From: Scytonema sp. UIC 10036
GTDB lineage: Bacteria > Cyanobacteriota > Cyanobacteriia > Cyanobacteriales > Nostocaceae
Direction: 5' to 3'
Assembly (NCBI RefSeq): GCF_009725235.1
Contig: NZ_WJFC01000004.1
Span: 1-64,000 of the forward strand
DNA length: 64,000 bases
In this document: piece after piece, positions 36,798 to 46,300 of the stretch
Layout of the letters: each line of letters begins with the position of its first letter
How positions within the stretch are numbered: position 1 is the first letter of the stretch
Position numbers and translations under genes: made by a program
Notes under the pieces: model-generated
The model's database searches: none
Told to the model about the DNA's origin: nothing
Seen by the model: only the letters and a program-made list of their open reading frames with translations

Positions 36798-37658
36798 TTA
36801 CGCTGCTTCTCTCCAAAACATGACCTGACCGCTATAGGCGCGGGACAAATTTTCCTCGGTAAGTACCTGCTGTCGGAAACCTGTAGCTATTAATACCTGA
36901 TTTAATAAAATTAAGTCATCAAAATGGGTGATGGATTCCCCTAAGTCGTGGTTAACAACAAGGATGATTTTTTGTGCCGCAGCAAGTTCTTGGAAAACTT
37001 CAAAAATCACTTTCTGGGTTTTTTGATCGATACCGACAAAAGGTTCATCAAAACAAAAAATTTCTGCTTCTTGGGCCAAAGCACGGGCTAAAAAGACTCG
37101 CTGTTGCTGTCCTCCGGAAAGTTCTCCAATCGGGCGGTTGCGATATTCACTCATGCCCACACGTTGTAACGCACTTTTTGCTACTTGGCGGCTGACTGTT
37201 GAAAACTGGCGAAACCATCCTGTTTTCTTGACTCTTCCCATCATGACCACATCCCATACGGTGGCGGGATATGCCCAATCTATCTGGCTTCGTTGGGGTA
37301 CGTAGGCGATTTTCTCCAATTGCTGTGTGAGAGGTTTTCCTTGATACTGTACGCTCCCATGGGAAGGCACTAACCCTAACATGGCTTTTAACAGCGTACT
37401 TTTACCGGCACCATTGGGACCAAAAATTCCTGTCAGTCGCCCTGGTTTCACAACACAGTTAATATCTCTCAGGGCTTCTGTTGCACGATAGTATACCCCC
37501 AATCGGGAGATGTGGATTGCTTCATTGACATCTGTGCCTTGTAAAGACACGCCACCTATCGTCTCTACACTTGGCTCAGAGTGTGTTTCTACATTGGGCA
37601 TTTCGCCTATATTTTTCCTAAATAATGGAAATTCTGGTTGAAAAGAGGCAGTTTTCAT
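36798..37658 (-). CDS. mntA: Manganese/zinc ABC transporter ATP-binding protein
   Basis: A 286-residue ABC ATPase. Walker A is GIFGPNGAGKSTLLKA (about 96), the signature GELSGGQQQRVFLARAL (about 198), Walker B EIFCFDEPFVGID, and the H-loop LVVNHDL. The N-terminal 45 residues before EAIHISRLGVYYR are longer than usual. ATG codons at residue 1 (37658) and 20 (MPNVETHS) are both possible; I keep the longer form. It energises the adjacent permease. Confidence 0.87.
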   Translation of the reverse strand: MKTASFQPEFPLFRKNIGEMPNVETHSEPSVETIGGVSLQGTDVNEAIHISRLGVYYRATEALRDINCVVKPGRLTGIFGPNGAGKSTLLKAMLGLVPSHGSVQYQGKPLTQQLEKIAYVPQRSQIDWAYPATVWDVVMMGRVKKTGWFRQFSTVSRQVAKSALQRVGMSEYRNRPIGELSGGQQQRVFLARALAQEAEIFCFDEPFVGIDQKTQKVIFEVFQELAAAQKIILVVNHDLGESITHFDDLILLNQVLIATGFRQQVLTEENLSRAYSGQVMFWREAA

Positions 37659-37748
37659 AATTGTGTTTAAATACTTGCTTACTTGAGATTACTATAAAAA
37701 TGAAAGAAAAATGAAAACCTCTATAAAGAGAAATAATAATTGACATAA
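37659..37748. promoter_or_regulatory. Divergent promoter of metal transporter genes
   Basis: A 90-base AT-rich gap separates the divergent ATPase and binding-protein genes and should hold both promoters. I do not recognise a clear Zur or Mn-responsive operator. Confidence 0.4.
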
Positions 37749-38735
37749 ATGAAAGTAATACTTCAGAGAGACGACAGTCATTTGTACGGGGACGTGTTCT
37801 ACTTTTTACCTAAGCTTTGTTTGGGTATGTTGTTGTCTATTACCCTATTCAGTTGTAGCCAACAGAACTCGACCTCTAACACTCCCGACCAGGATAAGCC
37901 TCAAGTCGTAGCGACTAGCACCATCATTGCTGACTTGGCAGAGGAAGTGGGAGGAGATGAAGTTCAGGTAACTGGAATACTCAAACCGGGTACCGATCCT
38001 CACGTATACGAACCAGTTCCGCAAGATACCAGGGTGATGGAAGAAGCTGACTTGGTTTTGTATAACGGCTATAACCTAGAACCGGGATTGATTAAGTTGA
38101 TGAAATCTGCAGCAGGAAAAGCCCGTCAGTTAGCAGTGGGTGAGGTCGTCAAGCCTTTGCAGTTAGAAGAAAAATCCAAGGGGAAAGTCCCAGATCCACA
38201 CGTATGGGGTGATGTTAAAAATGCGATCGCAATGGCTAATGCCATTCGAGATGCTTTGATTGAGCTATCACCTGAAGACAAAGAAGAATTTACCAAAAAC
38301 GCCCAACAACTGACGAACGAGTTAAAACAGTTGGATGGTTGGATAAAAGCCCAAATTCAGACAATCCCAGCTAATAAGCGCAAATTGGTTACAACACACG
38401 ATGCTTTTCAATACTACGGATATGCATATGAGATACCTATTGCAGGCACTTTAATTGGTATAAGTACTGAGGAACAACCCAGCGCACAAACAGTCAAGCA
38501 GTTAGTGGAAGAAGTTAAAAAGATTGGAGTTCCAGCAATTTTTGCAGAAACAACCATCAACCCAGCTTTGATAAAAACTGTTGCTCAAGAAGCAGGGGTA
38601 AAATTGGCACCTCGCGAACTCTATTCTGATTCTATTGGTGCGGTCGGAAGTCCGGGCGAGACTTACATCAAAATGATGCAGTCAAATACTCAGACTATTG
38701 TGGAAGCCTTGGGTGGAAAAAATGTTAGTCGTTAG
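37749..38735 (+). CDS. mntC: Manganese/zinc-binding lipoprotein of ABC transporter
   Basis: A 328-residue cluster A-I substrate-binding protein. The lipobox SITLFSC (Cys about 36) anchors it to the membrane. Metal ligands are visible as His in GTDPHVYEP, His in VPDPHVWGD, Glu in IFAETTINP and Asp in LYSDSIGAVG. A long His-rich loop typical of ZnuA zinc proteins is absent, favouring manganese. The N-terminus before the hydrophobic segment (MKVILQRDDSHLYGDVF) is longer than usual, so translation might start later. Manganese feeds photosystem II. Confidence 0.85.
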   Translation: MKVILQRDDSHLYGDVFYFLPKLCLGMLLSITLFSCSQQNSTSNTPDQDKPQVVATSTIIADLAEEVGGDEVQVTGILKPGTDPHVYEPVPQDTRVMEEADLVLYNGYNLEPGLIKLMKSAAGKARQLAVGEVVKPLQLEEKSKGKVPDPHVWGDVKNAIAMANAIRDALIELSPEDKEEFTKNAQQLTNELKQLDGWIKAQIQTIPANKRKLVTTHDAFQYYGYAYEIPIAGTLIGISTEEQPSAQTVKQLVEEVKKIGVPAIFAETTINPALIKTVAQEAGVKLAPRELYSDSIGAVGSPGETYIKMMQSNTQTIVEALGGKNVSR

Positions 38736-39132
38736 TTGTTGGTGGTTAGTAGGGGCGCAAGGCTTTGCGCCCGTACATAATTAGTTATTATTGCTACTAA
38801 CTACTAACCACTAACTACTAACCCTTAACAATCGATCCCCAAGGTTTTTTTCATCAGAAAAGTTGATCCCCATTATACTATAAGATATATTTATATCTAT
38901 CTTGGGATAGATGCGGATTGTGAAATTTTAAGAATACAGTACACGAAGCTGCACTTTAGCTGGTCAGCATCAACTTGGAGGTGGCGCATAGAGGGTGCTA
39001 AATTAACCAAAAACGCTGCATAAGGCGTATGCGGTTAGTTCCAACCTTAGGAAGAGGAGGAATGAATACCTAAAGCAAAAGTATCTCAACCCTTGTCCAA
39101 CGACCACTTTACCAGCTGAACCAAGGAAATTT
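38736..39132. repeat. Intergenic region with heptamers and hairpin
   Basis: TTAGTGG-type repeats and hairpin GGGCGCAA-GGCT-TTGCGCCC (38753-38772) match the composite at 28.04 kb. The remainder to the glycosyltransferase start is a leader of about 300 bases with no visible gene. Confidence 0.75.
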
Positions 39133-40212
39133 ATGAAAATCGCTCAAGTAGCCCCCTTGTGGGAACGGGTTCCACCTTTCACTTACGGAGGAATTGAACT
39201 CGTAGTGAGTCGTCTGACCGATGAACTCGTGCGTCGGGGTCACGATGTGACTTTGTTTGCCTCAGGCGATTCGCAAACACTGGCTAAGTTAGACGCAATT
39301 TGTTCTCGCGCATTGCGCCTGGACCCGGACATCAGAGAGGGTATGATGTACGAGATGCTTGAAGCTAGCCACGTTTACCAACAAGCGGCGGAATTTGACA
39401 TCATCCATTCCCATGTAGGGATTTGGGCTTTGCCTTTGGCAAGCATGGTGTCAACCCCCACAGTACATACCTTGCATGGCAATTTTACCCGTGACAGCAG
39501 CAAAGTATATACCCTTCATAGAACGCAACCATACGTCAGTATTAGCGACGCCCAGCGCCAAATAGACCTAAATTATGCCAGCACCGTATACAACGGGATT
39601 GATTTAGGTGACTACCAATTTGTATCTCAACCAGCACAGCCACCCTATCTTGCCTTCTTAGGGCGCTTTTCTCCAGAAAAAGGACCTCAGCACGCGATCG
39701 CCATAGCTAAAAAAACTGGTTGGCGCTTGAAAATGGCAGGAAAAGTGGATGTTGTCGATAAAGAGTTTTTCGAGAAAGAGATTGCCCCGCAGATTGATGG
39801 TAAGCAGATTGAATATCTGGGTGAAGTAGATCGTGCTGCGAAAGCAGAGCTTTTGGGCAATGCATCTATTACCCTCTTTCCTATCACTTGGCGAGAACCC
39901 TTTGGCTTAGTGATGATTGAATCGATGGCAACTGGTACGCCAGTGATTGGGATAGATATGGGTTCCGTACCAGAAGTCATTGCTCACGGCAAAACAGGTT
40001 TTGTTTGCCAAAGCTACGAAGAAATGGCGACAATGATTCCAGCAGCTTTGGAACTCAATCGTCAGATCTGCCGAGAACACGTGAAAAACAATTTTACCGT
40101 GACTCAAATGGTAGACGGTTATGTAGCGGTCTATGAAAAAATCCTCAGAGATCGCAATGAGAGAAACGGACGAGTTCCAACTCTTAGAACTTCGTTAACA
40201 TCAATCGCTTGA
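39133..40212 (+). CDS. Glycosyltransferase family 4
   Basis: A 359-residue GT-B glycosyltransferase. The N-terminal acceptor domain starts MKIAQVAPLWERVPPFTYGGIE. The donor domain has YLAFLGRFSPEKGPQHAI (about 176) and the E-x7-E type motif FGLVMIESMATGTPVIG (about 257-273), typical of GT4 enzymes using a nucleotide-sugar donor with retention. The acceptor is unknown; polysaccharide or glycolipid synthesis is likely. Cytoplasmic. Confidence 0.87.
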   Translation: MKIAQVAPLWERVPPFTYGGIELVVSRLTDELVRRGHDVTLFASGDSQTLAKLDAICSRALRLDPDIREGMMYEMLEASHVYQQAAEFDIIHSHVGIWALPLASMVSTPTVHTLHGNFTRDSSKVYTLHRTQPYVSISDAQRQIDLNYASTVYNGIDLGDYQFVSQPAQPPYLAFLGRFSPEKGPQHAIAIAKKTGWRLKMAGKVDVVDKEFFEKEIAPQIDGKQIEYLGEVDRAAKAELLGNASITLFPITWREPFGLVMIESMATGTPVIGIDMGSVPEVIAHGKTGFVCQSYEEMATMIPAALELNRQICREHVKNNFTVTQMVDGYVAVYEKILRDRNERNGRVPTLRTSLTSIA

Positions 40213-40330
40213 TAAAGCTCCCATCCAAAGGATGAAGCGTGGAATGAAAAATTAATTATTTCATCCTTTATCCTTTACACTTTATCCTTTCTTCAGACTT
40301 TACAAGCTTTTTGTGACAAGGAGAATCAAT

Positions 40331-40522
40331 ATGAGAACGACGACTCACAGTTGTCTTTGCTGCGGTAATTCTTTGTTACGACACGTGCGTCATCAAGGAG
40401 TTTACTGGTTTTGTCAATCCTGTCGCCAAGAAGTGCCTTTACTATCTGTTAGTCAATCGCACTTTTTAAACCAAGGAAGGAATACAAAGCACTCGATGTC
40501 ACCCCAATTGATTCTGACGTAA
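40331..40522 (+). CDS. Small zinc-ribbon-like protein
   Basis: A 63-residue protein with two CxxC pairs, CLCCGNSLL and CQSCRQEVP, spaced like a zinc ribbon and separated by RHVRHQGVYWF. The frame opens at GTG 40313, but AAGGAG sits 7 bases before ATG 40331, which is chosen. Similar short proteins are common in cyanobacteria; the role is unknown. Confidence 0.7.
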   Translation: MRTTTHSCLCCGNSLLRHVRHQGVYWFCQSCRQEVPLLSVSQSHFLNQGRNTKHSMSPQLILT

Positions 40523-40788
40523 AACAACTAAAGTGCAGCAAAACATAGTTGTCTTTTACGCTCTTACCTCCAAACTAGTTTTAATGATGCTTTAAACTCA
40601 AGATTTATCAGCCAATAGTGCAGCTACCAACTCTCTATTTCTTTTTTTCTTTGCAGAATCTAGCAAATCCCCCATGATTCCCTAACTTAGGGATAGTGGT
40701 GGGTTTTTTATGTTATCAACGACGTTGCACATCAGAATTTGTTCCCAAGACTTTGATATATTATTTCAATTGTTTTGAAACTTGATAA
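40523..40788. other. Intergenic region with terminator
   Basis: Apart from the hairpin at 40665-40709 no feature is seen; it is flanked by the small zinc-ribbon gene and a convergent lipoprotein gene. Confidence 0.5.
40665..40709 (+). terminator. Hairpin terminator
   Basis: The inner stem TCCCTAA-C-TTAGGGA (40679-40693) is perfect, the outer AAATCCC pairs with GGGTTTT, and a T-run follows. It suits termination of the plus-strand gene upstream. Confidence 0.75.
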
Positions 40789-41220
40789 TTAAAAATACTT
40801 ATAATTTGAAAAGATTCGGTACACCGATCGCAATTCAACACATAAAGTTTTCCAATTCTTATCATAGATAACTTTTAAATCATCTCCTTGACCATCTTCA
40901 AACTTCCCGTTCATTCCGTAAGAGAGAAAGTAGAAAGAACTTTCTCCCGTCTTGCGATAAATCAGGGAATTACCAAATGCATCACCGCGATTGGGAAGAA
41001 TGACTTGGCTATCTTGATGTGCTTCCTCAAACGAAGATGGTATGCGATCGTGCTTCTTCTGAAAATCCAGTACAATTTTGCCTGGTTTTTCTTTGATGTA
41101 GGAACAATTTTGAAAACGTTGCTGGGTTGTACTGGTATGACAAGCTACTAGTAAGTTTAACAAGAAGATGGAAATAATACTTTTAGGCAAGGGGTTCTTA
41201 ATAGAAAATTTAAAATTCAA
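40789..41220 (-). CDS. Lipoprotein with GspG-like C-terminal domain
   Basis: A 143-residue lipoprotein: hydrophobic signal with lipobox LLVAC (Cys about 27). The C-terminal half has PNRGDAFGNSLIYRKTG and YFLSYGMNGKFEDGQGDDL, resembling the calcium-binding D-x-W/F-G-N-P and S-x-G-x-D-G patterns of major pseudopilin GspG. It lacks the pilin N-terminal helix and GFTLxE motif, so it is not a pseudopilin itself. Function unknown; probably envelope-attached. Confidence 0.65.
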   Translation of the reverse strand: MNFKFSIKNPLPKSIISIFLLNLLVACHTSTTQQRFQNCSYIKEKPGKIVLDFQKKHDRIPSSFEEAHQDSQVILPNRGDAFGNSLIYRKTGESSFYFLSYGMNGKFEDGQGDDLKVIYDKNWKTLCVELRSVYRIFSNYKYF

Positions 41221-41457
41221 AACTCAGAATGGGAAAATTGGTTATGTTATGCTATCGTACCAACTAAATGTGTGAAATGTGAGCGATCGTACAGATTGAG
41301 TTAAAAATTTTCGATTTGATAGTTAGTATACGGCTACTGTGCCATTTAGGGGCTAACCAAATTTCAATCGTTCCTCTTCAATGAGTTTTACATTTGAGAA
41401 AAACTCTAAGGTGATAAAAACTTAGTCTTTCACTTCAATAAATACTGGAAGGATTTC

Positions 41458-41820
41458 ATGATGGATCTACCCTTTCTTCCTCCAGATGATATGCCTCCTA
41501 CGGAGGTTACATTATTTGATGAATTATTGCACAGACACCTAGAACAAGTGTCTGGAAACCGCTTCTACGAACTCTGCGACTCTACACAGCAGGCTTTACT
41601 ATCACTCAGTCAGTGGTACGTTGAAACGATCGCCGGTACTATGGCACTGGTCATTCTTTGTCACGACATGGATAGTTATCCGCAGATTGTCGAAGCCCTT
41701 CCCCAGTTTCTCAATCGCTTAAAGCTGCTGTCAAACAATTCCAAAATCTGCATTCAACGTCCTACAGATAGAGGAATAGTGTGGAGATTTGAAGTAGAAG
41801 AACTTTCTACTGAAGGATAA
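41458..41820 (+). CDS. Conserved hypothetical protein
   Basis: A 120-residue soluble acidic protein. N-terminal MDLPFLPPDDMPPTEVTLFDELL is followed by helical sequence and a short basic C-terminal strand region (KICIQRPTDRGIVWRFEVEEL). I do not recognise the family; the composition and codon use look native. GGAAGGA lies 8-14 bases before the ATG. It stands alone. Confidence 0.55.
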   Translation: MMDLPFLPPDDMPPTEVTLFDELLHRHLEQVSGNRFYELCDSTQQALLSLSQWYVETIAGTMALVILCHDMDSYPQIVEALPQFLNRLKLLSNNSKICIQRPTDRGIVWRFEVEELSTEG

Positions 41821-41906
41821 AGTTAAACCTGTCAAGAAATGTAGGGAGATCGAGGAGGCTCCCTCTTAATTTTTCTTCCCAGATAAACCTAAGCCCAACC
41901 ACATCC

Positions 41907-41987
41907 AATACTTGTCGGTAAGCCTAAAAATACGAAAACACGTTTGTTGGGTTTCGTTCCTCAACCCAACCTACAATTTCCTTATCC
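41907..41987. repeat. AATACTTGTCGG repeat element, left arm deleted (copy 2)
   Basis: Begins AATACTTGTCGGTAAGCCTAAAAATACG and ends TGTTGGGTTTCGTTCCTCAACCCAACCTAC plus ATTTCCTTATCC (written in parts; 41907-41987). Compared with the copy at 50881 it lacks the left arm of the palindrome. Confidence 0.85.
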
Positions 41988-42068
41988 GAGCAATATTGCA
42001 ACCACATCCTTGAGATTTTCAGGTTAGGCCAATCAATTTCGTTGCTTTATTAACTCCAGCGCTCGCTA

Positions 42069-42437
42069 CTATTCTCGCACTCTAATTCTATGAGCTTCTA
42101 CTAATAAGAGTTTTCCCTGATAATACAACATACTGTTATTAACCAATAAATAGTTTTTTAACCTTTCCATAAGTTGAGGAATTATTTCAGGATGATTTCT
42201 CAACTGAATAGCTACGATGCCTTTGTAATTAGCTGGAGGATAAGTTACGATATCAGCAAAATCACCATTAAGAGATACTAGAATTGCATCAAGTTCCTGA
42301 GCCTTAGTGATAACAATAGAATCAGGTGATTCTATAGGAATGTAATCTTTTAGAACCAAAACCTCATAATCAGCTTCACATAGTATTTTAATAATGGAGT
42401 TAGGTACACATTGATCTGCAAAAAATCTTAGATTCAC
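42069..42437 (-). CDS. DUF5615 PIN-like putative toxin
   Basis: A 122-residue Mut7-C/PIN-like protein starting MNLRFFADQCVPNSIIKIL, with acidic residues in FFADQCVP, ITKAQELDAILVSLNGDFADI that correspond to a PIN-type metal site. These pair with DUF433 proteins as predicted toxin-antitoxin modules. The start codon overlaps the DUF433 stop by 4 bases (ATGA), so they are co-translated. Confidence 0.8.
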   Translation of the reverse strand: MNLRFFADQCVPNSIIKILCEADYEVLVLKDYIPIESPDSIVITKAQELDAILVSLNGDFADIVTYPPANYKGIVAIQLRNHPEIIPQLMERLKNYLLVNNSMLYYQGKLLLVEAHRIRVRE

Positions 42438-42661
42438 GATGCTACTGTCTCAAAGTCTGATAAATCGCGAGCATAATCCAAACAAGCGGCTATTTGTTCT
42501 TTTGTTAAATCTGGAAACTCTTGAACAATTCCATCTTGCGTATATCCCGCAGCTAGATACCCAAGTACGAGACTAACCGGAATTCTGGTATTTTTGATTC
42601 TTGGTTTTCCTCTTAGTATATCCGAAGTACTAACAATATAATCTCTCCAATTTACTGGCAT
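42434..42661 (-). CDS. DUF433 putative antitoxin
   Basis: A 75-residue DUF433 protein: WRDYIVSTSDILRGKPRIKNTRIPVSLVLGYLAAG and IVQEFPDLTKEQIAACLDYA, a helical DNA-binding-like domain. It is upstream of and overlaps the DUF5615 gene, the usual order for this TA family, and would regulate the pair. Confidence 0.85.
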   Translation of the reverse strand: MPVNWRDYIVSTSDILRGKPRIKNTRIPVSLVLGYLAAGYTQDGIVQEFPDLTKEQIAACLDYARDLSDFETVAS

Positions 42662-42763
42662 GGTTGCTCTCCTACCTAATTACCCCCTACTGACTCATAT
42701 ACCAGGTTAACTTTTTCAATCGAAAATCTAAAATTAAATATAGTCTTGAGTTAATATATCCCA

Positions 42764-44119
42764 GTGTTAAAGAATCAGCAAGAAACTCACCTAAACCGCG
42801 CTCGTGCTAGTATCAGACAAGCACTCTCTTGGTACGGTCATCTTCGTAAAGCCGCACAGTCACAATCAAAGTCGCAATTAGCAGGGCTGGTAAAACCAGA
42901 GATAGAGATTTTGACCTCGACTCTCAACAAATTGGACAACAATGTGATTCGCATCGCTGCTTTTGGTTTGGTTAGTCGCGGTAAGTCAGCAGTACTGAAT
43001 GCTTTGCTAGGACAAAAGATTTTACAAACAGGTCCCTTGAATGGTGTGACGCAGTACCCCCGTTCCGTACATTGGAATCCTGGGGGGAAAGTACAGGTAG
43101 AGTTAATTGATACACCAGGATTGGATGAAATTGAGGGGGAATCACGGGCGCAAATGGCACGGGAAGTGTCTCAACAAGCTGATTTGATTTTGTTTGTTGT
43201 CTCTGGTGATATTACTCGTACTGAATATCAAGCATTGTGCAAATTAAGACAAGCACAAAAACCTTTGATTTTGGTCTTTAATAAGATAGATTTGTACCCA
43301 GATACAGACAAACAGACAATTTATAAAAATTTACAGCAGTTGGGTAGCGGAAGTTTTCAGAACACTCCTTTACAACCTGATGAAATTGTTATGGTTGCTG
43401 CGGAACCCTCACCAATGGAAGTTCGTGTAGAGTGGCAAGATGGACAAGTTACGCAAGAATGGGAAACGCCACCACCACAAATAGAAGAACTGAAAGAAAC
43501 AATTTTGAAAATTTTGAATCGTGAAGGGCGTTCTCTTCTGGCTTTAAATGCATTGATTCAAGCACGGGATGCAGAAGAAGCGATCGCCGAAAAAACCATC
43601 AAATTACGTCAGGAAGAAGCAGAGGATTTGATTTGGCGGTATACCAAGTATAAAGCTTTAACTGTTGGTCTCAATCCTATTGCTTTTCTAGATATTCTCG
43701 GTGGAGCTATTGCTGACTTGGCTTTAATTCGCTCGCTCGCTCGCCTTTATGGTTTGCCCATGACTGGTTATGAAGCAGGGAAAGTTTTAAAAACAATATT
43801 ATTGAGTTCTGGTGGTTTGTTGCTAGGTGAAATAGGTAGTAGCGTGCTTTTGGGTTTGGGCAAAAGTGCAACTGCTATTGCTTCAGGAGAGAATCCCATT
43901 AATTTGACTGCTTATGCTGGAACAGCTATAACTCAGGCAGGTATTGCGGGTTATGGAGCATACGCTGTGGGGAAAGCAGCACAAGTGTACTTAGAAAGAG
44001 GCTGTTCTTGGGGACAGTTAGGAGCAAGTACGGTGATTCAAGAAATTCTCTCGGAAGTAGAACAAAATACAATCTTGTATCGATTGCAACAGGAGCTAGG
44101 TTTGCTCAATCGCGAGTAA
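42764..44119 (+). CDS. Dynamin/Era-like GTPase with C-terminal membrane region
   Basis: A 451-residue GTP-binding protein starting at GTG 42764. G1 is FGLVSRGKSAVLNALLG (about 66-82), G3 is IDTPGLDEIEG, and G4 is FNKIDLY. The C-terminal 150 residues carry hydrophobic segments of DUF697 type (LTVGLNPIAFLDILGGAIADLALI, SSGGLLLGEIG). Such GTPases are thought to act at membranes, but the cyanobacterial role is unknown. No partner gene is adjacent. Confidence 0.8.
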   Translation: MLKNQQETHLNRARASIRQALSWYGHLRKAAQSQSKSQLAGLVKPEIEILTSTLNKLDNNVIRIAAFGLVSRGKSAVLNALLGQKILQTGPLNGVTQYPRSVHWNPGGKVQVELIDTPGLDEIEGESRAQMAREVSQQADLILFVVSGDITRTEYQALCKLRQAQKPLILVFNKIDLYPDTDKQTIYKNLQQLGSGSFQNTPLQPDEIVMVAAEPSPMEVRVEWQDGQVTQEWETPPPQIEELKETILKILNREGRSLLALNALIQARDAEEAIAEKTIKLRQEEAEDLIWRYTKYKALTVGLNPIAFLDILGGAIADLALIRSLARLYGLPMTGYEAGKVLKTILLSSGGLLLGEIGSSVLLGLGKSATAIASGENPINLTAYAGTAITQAGIAGYGAYAVGKAAQVYLERGCSWGQLGASTVIQEILSEVEQNTILYRLQQELGLLNRE

Positions 44120-44162
44120 CAACAGAGTTCCAAATCAAAAAATCTCTTCTCGCCCTCCCCAT

Positions 44163-45509
44163 TTAACGTTTTCCAGTCATCACCATCCGAACTCCACCCC
44201 TGGGAGCAAGGGTAAACCCACGACGTTGAAGTTTAACTGGTTTATCATTCAAATTGGCAAGTTGATACTTCGATAAAACTGTTGCGAGGACGAGTTTCAT
44301 TTCTACCTGAGCTAAAGCATATCCCAAACAGTGCCGACTTCCACCACCAAAAGGAAAATATTCACTCTTGGAGTACTGGCGCTCAAAAAATCTTTCTGGT
44401 TTAAATTGTCGAGCGTTAGGATATAAATCTTCTCGATAATGAACTAGGTAAATACTTGGCATTAAGGTTGTCTCAGCATCAAACTGGTATCCCCCAATTC
44501 TTATGGGCGATTTGGTAATGCGTGGAAAAAGCACGGGAAGGACAGGATACATCCGCACTGTTTCTTGACAAACTGCAGTCAAATAGGGAAGCTGAGCAAT
44601 TTCCATAGGGTTTGCGCTTTCTCCCAAGCTATCTAGTTCCTTTAGCAATTTTTCCAGAACCTCTGGATGTTGGTGAATTTGATAGAAAGCCCAAGCAAGT
44701 GTTGTTGCAGTCGTTTCATGTCCAGCAAATAAAATCGTTAGCAGTTCATCTTTTAATTCTTCGTTACTCATCGCTTGACCTCGGTCGTCCCGTGCTGCCA
44801 TCATCAGACTGAGGATATCACCACGCCCCGAATTTCCCTGTGTTCTTCTTTCCTCAATTTCTGCAATCAGGAGGTCATGAACTTTGCGTTGTCGCTGTTT
44901 CATTCGTCCCCAAGGAGTCCAAGTTCCCCAATCCTGTTGTAAGAACCGTAAAAATAGAATACTGGAGCGGAGCGGAGAATCAATCATATTGAGCCAATCT
45001 GTAAGTAGGGGTTTAAGTTGTTGATAGCGTTCCCCTTCGCTCAAGCCAAAGACGATTTGCAATATTACCTCCAGGCTAATCTTTTGCATGACAGATCGAG
45101 CAACAAATGGCTGCCCGACAACCCACTGACTCGCAACCTGTTCCGTCAAGAGGCAGATTTGTTTGGCGTAAATTGGTAACCGATCTCCATGAAAGGGAGG
45201 CATTAATAATTTTCGTTCTCGCCGATGGCGATCGCCATCCATTAACATCAAAGAGCCTTTCCCGATAAGAGGTTCTGCGAGTGCGTTTCCACGTCCCACA
45301 TCAAAGTGTTTGCCATCTTGATTAAAAATCTCTTGAATTGCTTGGGGGTTACCGACAAGAACATAGGTTCCCAGCCCACTCAGCCGCATAGTAAAAATGT
45401 CTCCATATTTTTGGCTGTATCTGTCTTGAAATGCGAGCGGATCGGCAATCCAATTTATGAGTTGCCACCAAGAAAAACTGGTGATGCGATTCGGTAACTG
45501 ACTCAACAT
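44163..45509 (-). CDS. Cytochrome P450 (CYP110-like)
   Basis: A 448-residue soluble P450. The heme-binding loop is [17 protein letters not shown] (Cys about 397), the oxygen-activating I helix is [14 protein letters not shown] (about 257), and the ExxR motif is [10 protein letters not shown] (about 315). The N-terminus lacks a membrane anchor. Sequence style matches the CYP110 group of Nostocales, some of which hydroxylate fatty acids or terpenes. No ferredoxin or terpene synthase is adjacent, so the substrate is open. Confidence 0.88.
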   Translation of the reverse strand: MLSQLPNRITSFSWWQLINWIADPLAFQDRYSQKYGDIFTMRLSGLGTYVLVGNPQAIQEIFNQDGKHFDVGRGNALAEPLIGKGSLMLMDGDRHRRERKLLMPPFHGDRLPIYAKQICLLTEQVASQWVVGQPFVARSVMQKISLEVILQIVFGLSEGERYQQLKPLLTDWLNMIDSPLRSSILFLRFLQQDWGTWTPWGRMKQRQRKVHDLLIAEIEERRTQGNSGRGDILSLMMAARDDRGQAMSNEELKDELLTILFAGHETTATTLAWAFYQIHQHPEVLEKLLKELDSLGESANPMEIAQLPYLTAVCQETVRMYPVLPVLFPRITKSPIRIGGYQFDAETTLMPSIYLVHYREDLYPNARQFKPERFFERQYSKSEYFPFGGGSRHCLGYALAQVEMKLVLATVLSKYQLANLNDKPVKLQRRGFTLAPRGGVRMVMTGKR

Positions 45510-45595
45510 AATACTTCATTCTTGCTACTAGTTATGATTTAACTTTAGCAAAGCAATTCTATGTAGATTTAGGTTTTGAAGACTACAGTAGAGGC

Positions 45596-45705
45596 AATAC
45601 TTGTCGGTTAAGCCTAAAAATGCCAAAACTGTAGGTTGGGTTGAGGAACGAAACCCAACATTTACAGACATTTGTTGGGTTTCCCCACGGGTTTACCCAA
45701 CCTAC
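45596..45705. repeat. AATACTTGTCGG palindromic element (copy 3)
   Basis: Left flank AATACTTGTCGGTTAAGC, left arm GTAGGTTGGGTTGAGGAACG and right arm ending ACCCAACCTAC. The right arm has diverged in the middle (CCCCACGGGTTT), so the stem is imperfect. It lies just downstream of the decayed hybrid kinase. Confidence 0.85.
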
Positions 45706-45771
45706 AAAAATTCGAGATCCCTTGCAGTATTGACAGTAGAGGGATTTGTTTATTTCCTGACAACTACCGCC

Positions 45772-45978
45772 CTACCAAATGAGCAATTGCCTCAGATCTG
45801 GCGTTTGTTGCTGCAAAGCTGTTAGTGCTTCGGCTGCCGATGATGCAACAGTGACAGTAGCTCCTAAATCCTCCAACAATTTGGCTACCAGTTCCCGCAT
45901 ATCTGCTTCATCATCCACAATTAAAACACCCAAACCGTTAAAATTCATTTGGGTCTTAATTTCTGTACGTTCGCTCAT
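45772..45978 (-). pseudogene. Receiver-domain remnant of decayed hybrid histidine kinase
   Basis: The frame encodes SERTEIKTQMNFNGLGVLIVDDEADMRELVAKLL and SSAAEALTALQQQTPDL, the first 50 or so residues of a receiver domain, then diverges (RQLLIW) before the phosphoacceptor Asp. SERTEIKTQ matches linkers that normally join HATPase to receiver. It is therefore the broken 3' part of a hybrid kinase whose 5' part is at 46427-46843 on the same strand. Confidence 0.8.
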
Positions 45979-46049
45979 TTTTGAAGGGAGAGAGGAATTA
46001 ATACCGGACTGGGTAAGGTTTCAAAGGAATTATAGATCGGCTAAAACCC

Positions 46050-46286
46050 AACCGTGTAATACGTGGGGAAAGAGTGGAGAAGAGAAACGGTGTAATACAT
46101 GGAAGAAGGGAATGAAGAGTTCCGTGTATTACATGGGAAAAGAATTCCGCAGTGGGGTGTTACATGAATCCTGATTCTTCTGTGTAATACAGGGTACGGC
46201 AGCACTATTTCCAGTTGAATCTTCGGTGTAATACACGATAAAAGTTCATGTTGAAATGGGATGGCAATGAGCGTGTATTATCCATG
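46050..46286. promoter_or_regulatory. Cluster of seven TGTAWTACA dyads
   Basis: Copies start at 46055 (TGTAATACG), 46091, 46125 (TGTATTACA), 46158 (TGTTACA), 46183, 46227 and 46274 (TGTATTATC). The best match the 15-base dyad CCRTGTAWTACAYGG. Start-to-start spacing is 36, 34, 33, 25, 44 and 47. The intervening sequence is not repeated, so it is not a simple tandem repeat. It could be a multi-operator or iteron-like protein-binding array. Confidence 0.6.
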
Positions 46287-46300
46287 CTTATGGTAAAGTC

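Noticed and set aside
45779..46174. 131-codon plus-strand frame over the receiver remnant and dyad cluster
   Set aside because: It is antisense to the clear receiver-domain remnant and runs through the dyad cluster; composition is not protein-like.
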